DNA from: Lingula anatina
Taxonomy: Eukaryota > Brachiopoda > Lingulata > Lingulida > Lingulidae
Length of the DNA: 60,000 nt
Assembly: GCF_001039355.2 (NCBI RefSeq)
Contig: NW_019775385.1
Coordinates: 202,087-262,086 of the forward strand
Reading direction: 5' to 3'
The position numbers were made by a program, and so were the translations under genes. Below, one piece after another: positions 45,101 to 56,769 of the stretch (position 1 is its first letter; each line of letters starts with the position of its first letter). Under the pieces are notes generated by a model, which did no database searches, had not been told where the DNA came from, and worked only from the letters and a program-made list of their open reading frames with translations.

Positions 45101-48100
45101 TTTCTACCCAAGATTCATGAGCCCTTGTCATCACTCCTCCCAGATGAACTTTAACATTAATACTAAAGATGTCTAATTAACTTGACTTATACCAGATATA
45201 AATCAATACATTGAACAGGCCATGTTTATGGCAAGATGTTTCTGTAACAAAAACATACATTAGAAACTGAGAAACCTTATGCACCAAGAGATATCTTATG
45301 CTACCTCACCTTAAAGTAAACAGATTATATTTTTTATAATCTCAGTGCAGAGTTAATTCTGGACTAAATCAACCTCAATTCATTAAGTAAATGACATTTT
45401 ACATTTCAAGTTTAATATGTATATGCGAGTCAGGCATTTTATCACAAAATATTTTCATACAGAACCTTTACCTACTTCAGTCTTGCTGCAGGAAATTATA
45501 AGTGGTTTTGGGAAATACAACAATTACAGTAACTTCCTGATCATCCTAACAAGTCCTGTCATTCAAAATTAAACATTCAACTTTTCCATTTAAGTGTGAA
45601 AGAAGTGGAAATTAATTCAGAAATATGAGACGGAAAGAGCTCCAGGGAGTAGGCAGACTATGTCAGAGGATGGAGGAAAACTGTAATTAGTAACAAATAA
45701 CAAAGTGTCAACACCAGTTTAATCTAGCAAGCTAAAGTCATTTATCTCCTGAACAATTTTAATTATTTCTTTACCACATAGAAATTTTGGTATCTGTAAC
45801 ATAAAAAAGGCTGAAACAAATACACATTTCAGCTGTCACTGACAACTAGAAACCAATCATTTTGGCATGCCAGGCCCAAATATTTTCATTTGACTTAACT
45901 GTCATATGCCTCAGTGAATAAATTCATTTGTTTTCACATTCAAACAAATTAGAGTGCATAGCTGAGTTGATATCATCCATTTATTATATAAGTGCACTGA
46001 AACCTGAAGGGCTAGCACTGTATGACTTGCTTTTTGCCAAGCCACAAGCACCAAATTCAAACAAACAAAATAAACTTTTTATTCATTTTCTGAGAAATAC
46101 GGTTGTATGCTTCTGGTTCCTTTCCTGTTTCAACATACAGAAGCTGTCAACATTCTATGGTTTTAAATTATCCAGCACTGCCACAGCCAGATTCTAAATA
46201 TTTCCCACTGGCTGGAACATTTTGCAAAGCAAGAACTTTTACTGAACCAAAATACTAGTTCATACCCATTTAAACCTTTAACATACCCTTTTAAAAACAA
46301 CATCTAAAACATCTTTAGCCTGTAATGTATATACATTATATGGCAAGCCTGGAAATAAGGCACATTTTCCACTTTGGACCAAAGAAACCCCTCCGGCACA
46401 AGGCAGTCCAAACTAGCAGTAGTGAATGGAGTTAGAGAATGATGTTGCTTATGGCCTAAACAGAATTATGTAAGCAAAGGAACATTTCCCAACAAGCCAG
46501 GAGTACAACCAATGCAAAAGAAAAGCAAACAGCTTACAGACAGGAAACTTTTACTTAATTCAAGAGGGAAAGGGTCTACATGAAACAGTTTTCTTGATGG
46601 CAGACAAGTGTGTTCTTCTGTAACAGAGATGCCAGACTTTTAGGATCATTTTTCCAGACCCTTAAGTTCCCCCAACAACAACTCTTTGTTGATCGCTTTG
46701 CATTTGTGTGTCATTGTTATTCCCTGTCCTGTTTATTCAATTGAGTATAAGCTTGAATGCATACTGAAAAGAGAGAAGTATAATGAAAATTCAATATTTT
46801 TACAGGTTTTATCAACAATTGGGGGTACAATTAGCCCTTCTGAAACCCCACCCGCTTTCCTTCATCGGTCAGTACATCTGCAGGTCAGAGACAGCAATGG
46901 ATATCACACCAACAAAGCCTGAAAAACTAGACTTGCAGCTTCATAGAAAATCGAGACAGGGCATCTCTTAAGACCACACAAAGTGCAAAATGACTCTTAA
47001 AGCAAATGCTTTTAAAATTAGAGACCAGAACTAAAAGACAACTATGTCCAGTTGATTACAAGGACTTAAGGCTTAAAAGCAACACTGCTCAATTGTCCTG
47101 TGTATTGCCACAATAAGGAGACTTGATGGGTGAGCCACCGAGTGCTCTTAGGACTCATTTATGCTGTGCAGTTGACTTGAAATATTGGCTATGGTCAGTC
47201 TTTAATAGGGTTAAATTACCACATTCTGAAAGAGACCAACAGTGCATTCAATCAATTTCATAGGCTCTTGAACCATAATGAAACAGAACTGTAACATTTA
47301 TTTACCTTCCACTTGGAATAGACTTGAAACAAAGTATATTGTCTTGGCGAAACAACAAGTCTAAGTCTTTCAGACCTTATCCGCAAGAAAACTATTAGGA
47401 TTTCATCTACGTAACATATAGATTTCACAATGATAACAATAAAAGCAATGAACATATCAGGTATTCAGACATAATTATCCTTCAATTATAGTAATAAAGT
47501 TGAATAAAGAAATGTTAGGAAGTGAATTACCCAATGGCATCAGGAAAGATAGCTTTCTTATTCAATTAAGTAAAGTTTATTCTCCGGAGATGAATGAACA
47601 GCATGACTTTGGCAAGGCAACAGCTTCCTACTGAGGTACACAGGTCTTTTTTATGCCTTTCAGTTTCTTTACCTCAAGAGACCCAACTTAGATGAAAGTG
47701 CAATTAACAGATAAAAATAACAACAATTTTGAAAAAAGGTTAAGTCTAGGTCAGGTCAAGTTTATAACAAGTAGTCAAATATATAAAGATCAGATGTCCT
47801 TATGTGCTTGAGAAGGAACCCCGTATAATACATTATTCATGCTGAACATCTAATTAATGTATTTATTGCTTATTTTTAAAATGAAAAACCAGTATTGCAT
47901 ATTATGATACAGATATATATAGAAAATAACACAAGTGAATGGAGGCAGCAAGAAAAGCACCTTAATCTTCTTGGGCAGGTAGCTAATCAATGTGATAAAA
48001 CACTTGTTTCTAAGGATAGTTCCAGTCACCGACCTGTGCTACATGGGAAAATCACAGGGGATCACCAAGAAAAAATTAGTTCTAAGCAAGTAAAGCACAC

Positions 48101-49960
48101 CACTTATGCTGAACAGCTAATTAAAAGTTCAAGGGTGCAAGTCTGAAATTCACATCATGTCAGCTGGTCCCCTCCTTCACAACTTTGCCAGGTGTTCAAC
48201 CAATAATTCATCTGATGATAAGGAGTGCAGCTCTGTCTGGTTACATGGCCTGCTTACCAACATTGCTTTGGCATGCAGCAACAAACAAAGTCCCACTTAA
48301 AACATCACACCATCAACATAGAAATTACTCCAGGCTATACTAGAACCCAAAACCTTGGGTATGCCAAAAAAACAAGGTAATTAAGGTTTCCCAATTGCCA
48401 GTTCTGGTATCTGCATTTGGTAGCGGGAGAGTTAGTTCTATCTAGAGTTTGACAGTTAATTGATGACTAAAATAGAATGCATTTCCTTGCATGCTGCATA
48501 TCTCCTTGATGATTCAAGATTAAAAAACATGACCCTGCTTTGGAACAACTCCGGATGATTTTTTTCTTTTTTGAGCACACGTGTTAATATCTTCATTAGT
48601 GATAACCACAAAAGACCTACACTGAGATGAAAAATAACACTGAAAATCAACTTTCTGTCATCACTGATAACACAGACGAGGACATACCATAGGCAGCCCC
48701 CATTGACTCCTTCTAAAACACTCACAGATGAGGACATACATTAGACTCCTTTCAATGCATTTTTAGAGTTCTATTATAAAATACTTCATTCATCAACATT
48801 TTAATATTATCATTTTCATTATTCTCGAATAAATTCGCTATAAAAAGTATACAAGTTATTTTCCTTCTTTTGTGCTATTTTAATTATAAACTGATGGACT
48901 GGAAATGCCACAGCTCATGCTTATTCACAAAAACTCAAATAAAAACAATTTTACTTAGCATTGAACCACAAGCTCAAATTCCCTCCCCAAAAGTAACTAT
49001 ATCTTCAAAGTGCAAGGGGTTCTCCCTTTCTCTGAGTTTTAAGAGCCACTGGTTATCTGATGACATCCAATAATTTATAATAAGATGGGCTTCAGATAGC
49101 AAGAGAAAAATAAATTTTAAGGCTACTTCGCCGCCCTAGAGTGAAAAAAATGTCATTCAAATGTGTTCCCTCTGTCTGTCTGGGGTTGACTTTAAGACCC
49201 CTGTTGAGATAACGCATTAAATTTGAGATGAATAAACGTTTACACATCAGTGATTTTAAGACCAGCCCCCTGACGCTAACCACACAAATTATATTGGAGA
49301 AGGTGATCAGAATACCTGAATGTACAGTTCAATTTATGTTGTTAAAATGAGGTAATTTGACTACTTGTTATAAGGGGCCTGCGTTACTGCCTGTCTGCTC
49401 ACTGAGCTGACTTTCCTCGAGGCAGAAGTCAACTATAACACTGATAACAAAAGCGTGCATTATGAAAAAAGATGTTAAAAAACAGACACCCATTGATCGC
49501 AATAGTTGATATAAAGTCTGGGTAAACGTATGGCATCAGACAGCAAGCCTTTCAGGGATTACACTGCTTTGCTGCAGTCTCCCACACGACTTCCTACCTC
49601 ACTGATGGGGAACCTATTAAAACTGTCTTGAAAGTCAAATCACTTTAGAAATTCAATTTTCTTTTCACACTGAATGATTTTCATTGTGTACTGGCAATAT
49701 ACATTTCAATAGAAGCACGTTATACAGTAAGCACGGAAACTTTTATCAAGAAGAGTGGTTTTAACTTGCCGACCCGTGCTTTAACAAGTGGCCTGGCATA
49801 CTTACAGTATCGTTGTCTCCGGGGGGACTTGGGGGATCTTTTCTAGGTGTAAAAACATACACCGCACTGTCGTCCTGAAGCACAGGCATCGGCTAGGACA
49901 CGGTTGTGCTATACTACTGTGGAAGAGCAGGGCAAGATATAGCAGTAACTTCCAAGCCAT
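24140..49960 (-). CDS. PXDN: Peroxidasin, complete
   Basis: A secreted haem peroxidase that makes hypobromous acid to form sulfilimine crosslinks in collagen IV. Exons, 5' to 3': 49960-49806 (signal peptide [31 protein letters not shown]); LRR exons of exactly 72 nt at 39181-39110, 38889-38818, 37613-37542, 35316-35245 and 34196-34125; LRRCT 31934-31771; Ig domains 31476-31359, 31226-31045, 30851-30582, 30137-30021, 29727-29566 and 29411-29142; linker 28284-28018; peroxidase 27794-27561, 27380-26094, 25824-25707 and 25395-25187; coiled coil 24871-24591; VWC 24349-24140. The total of 4404 nt gives 1467 residues; human PXDN has 1479. Visible active-site elements are [11 protein letters not shown] (distal His, haem-linking Asp), [11 protein letters not shown] (Arg, haem-linking Glu), [10 protein letters not shown] (proximal His) and [22 protein letters not shown] keeps the convertase site known in PXDN. 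The VWC ends GHCCPVCE. Confidence 0.97.
28281..28286 (-). other. PXDN: NAGNAG tandem splice acceptor at peroxidasin exon 14
   Basis: The acceptor reads CAGCAG followed by CTCC. Using the first AG gives exon start 28284 (CCA GCT CCA after the phase-1 junction); using the second gives 28281 (CCT CCA). Both keep frame and differ by one alanine. Confidence 0.7.
28281..28327 (-). promoter_or_regulatory. PXDN: Candidate internal start: in-frame signal peptide running into peroxidasin exon 14
   Basis: On the - strand an ATG at 28327-28325 opens [20 protein letters not shown], which reads without a stop, in frame, through the annotated 3' splice site into the peroxidase half. It looks like a good signal peptide with a cleavage site after TAA. 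A TATAAAA lies at 28541-28535, about 210 nt upstream. Polypyrimidine tracts naturally encode hydrophobic residues, and one short upstream ATG (near 28371) is out of frame, so this may be chance. Confidence 0.35.
28840..28904. repeat. Imperfect ~33-bp tandem repeat in a peroxidasin intron
   Basis: Two units, each containing TGCAGTCACGTTC followed by a short GTGAAAAA- or ATGAAAAA-like tail, lie side by side in the intron between exons 13 and 14. There is no evident function. Confidence 0.6.
29932..29982. repeat. Three perfect 17-bp tandem repeats
   Basis: The unit ATGTTATTATAAACATT occurs three times in a row just before the 3' border of peroxidasin exon 11 (exon low end 30021). On the transcribed strand it lies about 40 nt into the intron. 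Confidence 0.95.
30301..30330. repeat. A20-G10 homopolymer tract
   Basis: Twenty A followed by ten G in the peroxidasin intron between exons 10 and 11 (C10-T20 on the transcribed strand). It is likely unstable and error-prone in sequencing. Confidence 0.95.
33196..33550. repeat. Near-identical duplication flanking a single N (assembly artefact)
   Basis: 33196-33369 (174 bp) is repeated at 33371-33550 (180 bp), separated only by one N at 33370. The copies differ by a T-run length, a 5-bp indel near GATTATTAAAC and a few substitutions, as two alleles would. Most likely two haplotype contig ends were joined without being merged. It lies in a peroxidasin intron and no exon is affected. Confidence 0.85.
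34591..34639. repeat. A-rich (AAAG)-type low-complexity tract
   Basis: A run of A interspersed with single G in the intron before peroxidasin exon 6. It creates a lysine-rich spurious open frame that is not a gene. Confidence 0.9.
37648..37730. repeat. Inverted repeat with AATCTGCCTAG arms
   Basis: TTTTAAATCTGCCTAG at 37648-37664 and CTAGGCAGATTAAAA at 37716-37730 form a roughly 14-bp imperfect stem around a 50-nt loop. The loop contains a repeat of CAATCTTGCCT/CAATTTC phrases. It lies in the intron before peroxidasin exon 4 and may be a MITE remnant. Confidence 0.6.
38705..38760. repeat. CA microsatellite, interrupted
   Basis: ACACAC repeats with G and T interruptions in the intron between peroxidasin exons 3 and 4, about 60 bp from exon 3. 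Confidence 0.9.
39182..49805 (-). other. PXDN: Peroxidasin intron 1 (10.6 kb), no gene seen
   Basis: This interval separates the signal-peptide/LRRNT exon from the first LRR exon. The splice joins CT of exon 1 to the phase-2 start of exon 2 to give ...[11 protein letters not shown], as in other peroxidasins. I read it on both strands and found only short random open frames, small simple repeats (for example CCAGC tetramer repeats near 41877-41893) and no RNA gene. A long first intron could hold enhancers; nothing in the sequence proves it. Confidence 0.7.
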
Positions 49961-51825
49961 CTTGCCCGGCTTCGTGGCCTCTTGCTCCTGCCCCCTAACT
50001 TAGCAGTTTACACAGCCGATTGCTGTGTGTGTACTGAACAAAACACTAAACAGACACAGGAAATGCGCACGCGCTGAAAGTTGTGCCCTCGCGGAGCGAG
50101 TAGGCCGACTACCGACTCCTTTATCTTCAAGCGGTGTTAGGCAGTGTGTCGCACTCCAACCGGTGATTCAACTTTAATATACACTGAGATTGAATTGAAT
50201 TATAAGGCCATCCAAACAGAGTAATGATTAATGAAGTGTGTTTGAACTACTTTGGAGAATAAAGAGCGGTGCACTCAAGACGCCGGTTGGAGATGGGGAA
50301 TGCTGGGGCTATAAAAAATCGCTTTTGACTATTTTTAATGGGAAGTGATTTTATAAAATGAAAAGGCTAACATTATTTTTTGGTTAGGTAATCCTTTCAT
50401 TCGTTAATGAGAAGCTGATTTTATGTTAGTTTTACCTAACAGTGGTCCATATTAAAACACTTATAGGGCCTAAACCGAATATGTAAAAATAGATCACCGC
50501 GAAACGCGTCAGCACTGCGTTAAGGTAGGCCTATATGTTGCTGGTGCTATAGAACAATACTCAATATATTGTTTTATATTATAAAAAGTAGGTTTTGAAC
50601 GAAAATTTGCATTAGGAAATTTTTTTTCACATCGATGAAAAGTGGGGGCACTATGGAATCTAACGAAGAAGTAGGCCTACAAATTAGTTTCTTTTCGGTA
50701 GAATGATAGTCAGTAGAATGATATTTTTAAAATCAACAACGTGGATTTTTGCTAATACGTCGACGAGAATGTTCATGAAATGAATGAAACGCTAACAGTA
50801 GCCTAAGTTGATTATTGAACCGGTCTCAGTGGCGTATTTAGGGGGGAAGTCAAGGTGGTCCTGACACCCCGACCCTTCGATTTCTTATTATAAAAAAAAA
50901 ACGCACCAAAATATCAATCATAGTTCTAAACCGTACCAAATGGCGCCATTTGCCCTCCAAAGCACCCAATTTGTTTCTGGGCCCTCAAGCGTGCCCCGAA
51001 CCTGACACCAAGGGGGTGAGGGTCGGCCTCGCAATCCGGCCTGTCAATCCCTAAAAAAACGGACCCCCCCCTTTCAAAAATTCTGGATCCGCCCCGCCAA
51101 TCAATTTGTGTTTGTGGCCTATGTCATGTCTTCATTTCCTTAACGATTTTTTTTCTTTTTTTTTGCGAAAATTTGAACATAGTCGCAATAAATTTTATAA
51201 TAATAACCGAGTATCACCCTGTTGAGGTGCACGGTGACAAATAACCTATTATTAATACATGGTTATCAAGACCACTCTTTCCTCGACTTTACACAGACGA
51301 TGGACCTAGGTCCTTGAACAGACAGACCTAGCCTACAGGATTCATTGATTTCTGTTTTTCACTTCTTATAAAAAGGTTTTGAGCAGTAGTGATCATTTCT
51401 TCATTATTAAGGCCTGTTATTCCTGCCATGGGGATGTAAGCAGGGACTAACAACTGGGAAAATAGAAAAGTTTAACTTTAAGGACAACAAACACCCAACG
51501 CTCTCTATTTATAATGATCATACATAGGCCTAGTTTGAGTCTCGTTTTCTCTTTTAGATTGGAATGCAAGCTCACTTTTACATAATCATTAAAAGGATGT
51601 TGTGGTATGTTTCTTGACTATACGCCCAATTATTTTGAAGACAATCAGAATATAGCACAAGGTGATATAACCGGTTTTCTCATAATGCGCCAGCCGCCGC
51701 GTGCTAAGCTTAGTTCATTTGCCGAGCGTCATTGATTGTGACGTGGTGTAGATTTGCTTTCATTTCACAACTAATGCAATTATGGTTGCTCTTCATTTAT
51801 TGAAGTACAAGAGGTGCAGTAAGTC
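49961..51825. promoter_or_regulatory. Divergent promoter region between peroxidasin and HINT3
   Basis: The two genes start head-to-head about 1.9 kb apart. The 50060-50170 segment, just upstream of the peroxidasin start, is clearly richer in GC and CpG than the surrounding DNA and is the likeliest core promoter. On the HINT3 side CpGs cluster at 51690-51750. No TATA box is convincing. The middle is occupied by a dispersed-repeat-like stretch listed separately. Confidence 0.5.
50825..51110. repeat. Probable short dispersed repeat
   Basis: It starts with CAGTGGCGTATTTAGGGGGG and ends with GGACCCCCCCTTTCAAAAATT then CTGGATCCGCCCC. Both ends have the GGCG...(A/T)GGGGGG character typical of MITE- or SINE-like elements in marine invertebrates. 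Its family and exact ends are uncertain. Confidence 0.45.
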
Positions 51826-53258
51826 ATGGCAGAAGCAGGCGAACAGTCTTGTGTATTTTGCAAAATTGCCAACGGGAAGGATGAGAACGCTGAGTTGCTC
51901 TTTCAGGTAGCGTGCACATAACCCTATGACGTCCTACTGACATAGCATTTAACCCTTTCCTTCCAAACGTGGGTGGGAATTTCCATAATAAGTATAGAAA
52001 TAGAATAAAAACTGGAGTATTCTTGTCATTTCCTTTGGCATCTGCCCAGGCCATTGACACCATTCTGTATTACTCTGAAACTGTCTTTCGCAGCTTTCCT
52101 TTTTTTCTTCTTCTGTTATTATTATTATAGACAAGTGATACATTAAGTAAACATTAAATGTAGATCCTTGTGATATACATTGTCTTACAAGTTAAAGTGA
52201 GTAAATAGACTCGAGCTTGCACTTCCGTGTGCATAACTATAGATTTCACTGTCTCACAACACAAAACCCTAGCAACATTCACGTGTTACTCTTTTTGAGC
52301 TCACACATGCAGCATACTGCTGAAAAGCAAATTATCAGAGCACATCAATGTACATGTACTTACGGTGCTAACCTTGGCCAATTTTGCTTTTCATAGCGCT
52401 TGTCAGCAGTGTACAACACACCCACTAAGTGTACAACATACTATGTGTAGATGAGAAGAAAGAGGGAGTGATGGGAGGTATACAAATGGGTGGTATTGGA
52501 GAGGCTATGTTTTGAGTGCGCCTATCTGATTCACACTAGAGCACCATATAGGGAGTACTTGCATACATACTAAAGTATAAAATGTGTGCTAGATACTGGT
52601 TATTAGGCCTTTATGCGATAACTCATAGTAGTAATTTAAATATTTGCATTTTATCAGAAAAGATTAATATAAAAAGGTTAACATTTTCAGGATGAAGCAT
52701 ATGCAGTTTTTAGAGACCATAAACCTGCAGCATCAACCCATCTACTCGTTGTACCAAAAGCTCATATATCAGATGCCAAAAGTCTAAAAAAACAAGATTT
52801 GGAGTTAGGCACGTACCGGTATCAGTTTCCATAATAAGTATAGAAATAGAAAATCTTCTGTCTGTTGTCTTTCCTATAACTGCCAAACCATATTTTTGTT
52901 TTATTTTATCGCTTTTAAATTTGCTGAGTGACTTTGTTTTAAAACAAAATGTTTTATTTTGTTAAAAAATGGAGCAATAGAAAAAGTTTTTTGTGTCTGT
53001 TTATCTGTCAACTTTGCTGTCTAGTCTTTTTCTTGCCCACCTCATAATTTCAATGATTATTATTTTCTCAGGTTTATATTTAACCCTTTCTCATACGAAA
53101 TGGTACTGTTTGAAAAATTAACAAAATCATTATTTATAAATTGGTTTTATGTTGCACTCAATTCATATTCTGTTACGTTACATATCTTCAGTTACCACAA
53201 TGGTGAAGATTGGTGAGCAGGTGTTACAGGAACATGGTGGGGAGGTAACCAAAGCAAG
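51826..53258 (+). CDS. HINT3: HINT3-like HIT-family hydrolase, 5' three exons only
   Basis: Histidine-triad proteins of the HINT3/aprataxin-like branch hydrolyse adenosine phosphoramidates and acyl-adenylates. Exons 51826-51906 (MAEAGEQSCVFCKIANG...), 52691-52808 (DEAYAVFRDHKPAASTHLL, VVPKAHIS) and 53192-53258 (TTMVKIGEQVLQEHGG) give 88 codons plus two bases. The CVFCKI zinc-type start, KPAA and LVVPK motifs match HINT3. Intron 2 uses a GC donor (AG|GCACGT), needed to keep frame. The expected last exon(s), with GFHxPPF and the catalytic HLHLHV triad, should follow the donor at 53259 but are absent; a transposon and an N gap begin 180 bp further on. The gene is either broken, or its end is missing from the assembly. 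The ATG is chosen from the fit of exon 1 to the family. Confidence 0.85.
51980..52005 (+). repeat. 26-bp direct repeat, copy 1 (HINT3 intron 1)
   Basis: TTTCCATAATAAGTATAGAA followed by ATAGAA is repeated exactly at 52826-52851, 846 bp away. The surroundings of the two copies are unrelated. Confidence 0.95.
52826..52851 (+). repeat. 26-bp direct repeat, copy 2 (just after HINT3 exon 2)
   Basis: An exact copy of 51980-52005, lying 17 nt beyond the unusual GC donor of HINT3 exon 2. This suggests a small local copying or rearrangement at the exon border. Confidence 0.95.
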
Positions 53259-53301
53259 GTGATATTATCAAAAAATTGTGTGCCCTTTTAAAACATTGTG
53301 T

Positions 53302-53303
53302 TT

Positions 53304-53334
<31 letters not shown>

Positions 53335-53369
53335 TATTTATTTATTTATTTGTTTGTTTGCTTGTTAGG
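53302..53369. repeat. (TTTA)n tetranucleotide repeat
   Basis: About a dozen TTTA units followed by TTTG/CTTG variants, 40 bp after the last HINT3 exon and 65 bp before the transposon's left inverted repeat. Confidence 0.95.
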
Positions 53370-53435
53370 AAAAAGACTCATCATAATTGTTCTCCAATCT
53401 TTTCTTTTTTTTTTTCTCATACTGCTACATACTGG

Positions 53436-53868
53436 TATAGTCTAGTGAGATTTCCACAAAATGTGAATAGTAGGGGCATTTTTGGGTAAAAGTTGGGAAC
53501 CAGGCTTATTGGCATAATTTTGGCATGCTGAATCCGATTTACCCGGTTCCCAAGCGAAATTTTGCATTTTTAACGGTCTAATTTGCAAAAAACAAAATGG
53601 CCGCCAAATTTCCAATTTTCTGCAATATCTCTGTAACAAGACAGGCGAATATGACAAATGAAGTGTCCTTACCTATATTTTCAGAGTCGAGGAACATCAT
53701 TAAGATATTTCTGTTAGAATTTGGTTTACCCAATTTTCGTAAATATGCAAATTAGGACCGCCATTACTGAAAAACCGTTTTACTTCTGTATTTCTGCAAC
53801 TAGGCAAGCAAACATGACACATGAAGTGCCCACACCCATGTTTTCAGGGTCAAGGAAAGTGGCTAAGA
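53436..53868 (+). repeat. Left terminal inverted repeat of the transposon
   Basis: This is the reverse complement of 57957-58391 with scattered substitutions. Shared landmarks include GGTTCCCAAGCGAAATTTT, AAAACAAAATGGC, CCGCCATTACTGAAAAACCG and GCAACTAGGCAAGCAAACATG. Similarity fades after GGGTCAAGGAAAGTG. Confidence 0.9.
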
Positions 53869-54510
53869 TATTTTCACTATAACCAAATCAGTAATAAGTG
53901 CTACACTGTCACACTGTTGCAATTATTGGAGTTTGAATTGAATTTGGCGATTAAATACTGTGCTGCCATTGGGATGTAAACATTGGACCACACAATTGCC
54001 CTTTTTACCTAGAAAAAGGTGATTCCCTTATTAATGCAATGGAGGGATTTACTGAATCAAATAATTCATGTGATGCAATGTACAGACTTGACATTTAATA
54101 TAACAGTAATAATAAGTTTATTGAGCACTAAATGATACTACAGTATGAATGCATTTGCAGGCTCACTAGACTACATTATTCACACAATTTATAAGAATAT
54201 ACATTTATATATGGAATTTTTTTCAAACATATTTTCTTTGATTTTTCCCCATCTGTTAGTAATGAATGGAAAGATCACTTCTTATCAAGTTCGATATGGC
54301 TTTAAAAAAATCATCCTGTGTCAATACATTATCAAAAATTTAATTTAAATATTCAAATCAGCATTACAAACAGCACATGGGTAATTTTATAGCAGATAAC
54401 AACAAGGTACTGAATTCTTATGAACTCAATATTATCAAAAATATCAGGTGGTAAGGATTTTCTCTTAAACAAAAGAAACATCAAGACAAATTTAAAAAAA
54501 ATGGAAACAG

Positions 54511-55240
54511 TTAATAATGCGTGCAGCCTCCTCTAGCTGCAACCAGAGCCCTCATTCGGCGAGGCATTCCTACAGAGAGGTTTCTGAGAGTTTGATCCAG
54601 TATTGTGTTCCACGCATCAGTCAGAGCTTGTCTAAGCTGGTGCAGATTTGTAGGCGGGACCGGTAAGCTTTTGATTCTGCGAGTGATTTCTGCCAACAGG
54701 TTCTCTATTGGATTCATGTCAAAGGTTTGCGGAAAAGCAGTTATTGCATGGGTACGGTATGGTCTGGCATCGTCATCTTGAAGGAGGAAGTTGTCCTGGA
54801 AGTACCTTCTTGCAAATGGCAAGCAAGTATTCTCTAAAATGTCCCTGTATTTCTTCTGGTTGAGGTTTCATTCAATTGCCACCAATGGTGTTTTGGCTCC
54901 AGCGTGGAAACTGGCCTATACACAGAAACTGTCACCGCCACCAGTCACTGTAAAGTAGCCTTGCGTTCACTTGGGTTCTAGTAACAAGCTTTTGAATGGT
55001 AATTTGCCACTCATTTTGTAGAGCACTGGTGTTTTTGTCCGGTTGTTGCTACATAACTGCAGAAGCAAGCGGTCTTCCCTTCTGGTGGTGACTTTAAGAC
55101 GTCCTGGTCGTGGTCTCTGTAAGACTAGAAACTGCTCCCTGGGATACATTCAGCTGTCTGGCAATAGCAGTTTGCTTCTGCCCATTCTGGCATAATGCAA
55201 CAATAGTGTGGCAAGTTGCTGCCATTAGTTCACGTACCAT
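54511..55240 (-). pseudogene. Decayed Tc1/mariner-family transposase
   Basis: On the - strand the N-terminal part (ARQLNVSQGAVSS, then after a frameshift PGRLKVTTRREDRLLL) has the helix-turn-helix and GRPxxTTxREDR character of Tc1 transposases. The C-terminal part (54822-54511) has DDDARPYRTHAI, FDMNPIENLLAEITRRI and ARGGCTHY, the end of the DDE domain. Stops, frame changes and loss of most of the central catalytic domain separate them, so it cannot be active. The N-terminal half recurs at 56770-57058 in the duplicated block. Confidence 0.8.
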
Positions 55241-56176
55241 AAGGTCAGCTAAGATTCTGCAAAACATCAAACTCTTCTGACTGGGTATTACCGAAATATG
55301 AAGACTTATTCTGCTGAATTGATGCCTTTTATACGAATTCTGTAACCAGCCAAAGAGGACTGCTCAGAGAAACTGCCACATATTACCTAATATAACCGCG
55401 CTTCAGATAAAGCAGCCTAACGAACAATAACCGACACACCTGGCTATACATATAGCTGACCACAATTGACATATGTGATCAACTTTTCTAAAGAAAAAGT
55501 TAATTTATTAAAGAAAGGAGGCGGAATCATAGGTATCACAAAAACAACATCAGCACTTTGTTGATGGACACTTTTGTATGCAACTGAAGCGCTTGCTATG
55601 TTCAGCCACTTTCCTAGCAGTGTGCGTTTTCAAAGTGAAGCTACTCAATCAGGACGAGGATGCATTGCTCTTGGTCTTCATGAGATTCAAGGTGCAGTGG
55701 CAGATTTAGGGGAGTTACAGGGGGGTCCTACGAGGCAAATGGGACAGTTGACTTGCCGTCTCTCTTTAAGCATGAACTTCTCCCGGTCCCTGCATCACTT
55801 GCTGAAATGAATGGTACACTGTGCACCGGAAACAAATTCGTATTAGCAGAAATGTTAACAGAAGACGTAGTCTGCCCTGCTGAAACTGAACTGAATGACT
55901 CTTTGCCTTGCCTAACAATTGATGGGCAAGCAATGGTAGTTTCACTGGGAAAGCCTGACAATGAAGTGACTTTTGGTGGTTTTGCTGACTCATACGTAAG
56001 AGCAGCTCTGAAGGCAGGTTCTAACTATCAGCAGATTGACGTTGTGTTTGACAGATACAGGGAAGAAACAATCAAAGGTGCTTCTCGGACACGACGCACA
56101 AAGTCAGTGCGACCCCTCAGACAAGACATCTGATTTATCACATTCCCTGACCCTGAGAACATAGGTGTGGGCACTT
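54952..56176 (+). repeat. 1225-bp block, copy 1, left of the gap
   Basis: Identical, as far as I can see, to 56770-57994 (constant offset 1818 bp; the open frames translate identically). It ends exactly where the right inverted repeat of the transposon begins, which is where an assembler would stop. Confidence 0.9.
55753..56133 (+). pseudogene. Fragment of a transposon-borne protein with a VFDRYRE motif
   Basis: A 126-residue frame contains LFKHELLPVPASLAEMNG, CLTIDGQAMVVSLGKP, TFGGFADSYV and QIDVVFDRYREETIKGASR. This order (PVPxSLA, IDG, VFDRY, IKxxxR) resembles an uncharacterised protein family common in repetitive DNA of marine invertebrates and fish. The frame stays open upstream as far as about 55680 and stops where the right inverted repeat begins, so it looks truncated. 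Its function is unknown to me. Confidence 0.55.
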
Positions 56177-56769
56177 NNNNNNNNNNNNNNNNNNNNNNNN
56201 NNNNNNNNNNNNNNNNNNNNNNNNNNNNNNNNNNNNNNNNNNNNNNNNNNNNNNNNNNNNNNNNNNNNNNNNNNNNNNNNNNNNNNNNNNNNNNNNNNNN
56301 NNNNNNNNNNNNNNNNNNNNNNNNNNNNNNNNNNNNNNNNNNNNNNNNNNNNNNNNNNNNNNNNNNNNNNNNNNNNNNNNNNNNNNNNNNNNNNNNNNNN
56401 NNNNNNNNNNNNNNNNNNNNNNNNNNNNNNNNNNNNNNNNNNNNNNNNNNNNNNNNNNNNNNNNNNNNNNNNNNNNNNNNNNNNNNNNNNNNNNNNNNNN
56501 NNNNNNNNNNNNNNNNNNNNNNNNNNNNNNNNNNNNNNNNNNNNNNNNNNNNNNNNNNNNNNNNNNNNNNNNNNNNNNNNNNNNNNNNNNNNNNNNNNNN
56601 NNNNNNNNNNNNNNNNNNNNNNNNNNNNNNNNNNNNNNNNNNNNNNNNNNNNNNNNNNNNNNNNNNNNNNNNNNNNNNNNNNNNNNNNNNNNNNNNNNNN
56701 NNNNNNNNNNNNNNNNNNNNNNNNNNNNNNNNNNNNNNNNNNNNNNNNNNNNNNNNNNNNNNNNNNNNN
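56177..56769. other. Assembly gap (593 N)
   Basis: A run of N inside the transposon. The true length is unknown. Identical sequence on both sides shows that the two contig ends overlap or belong to two copies of the same element. Confidence 0.99.
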
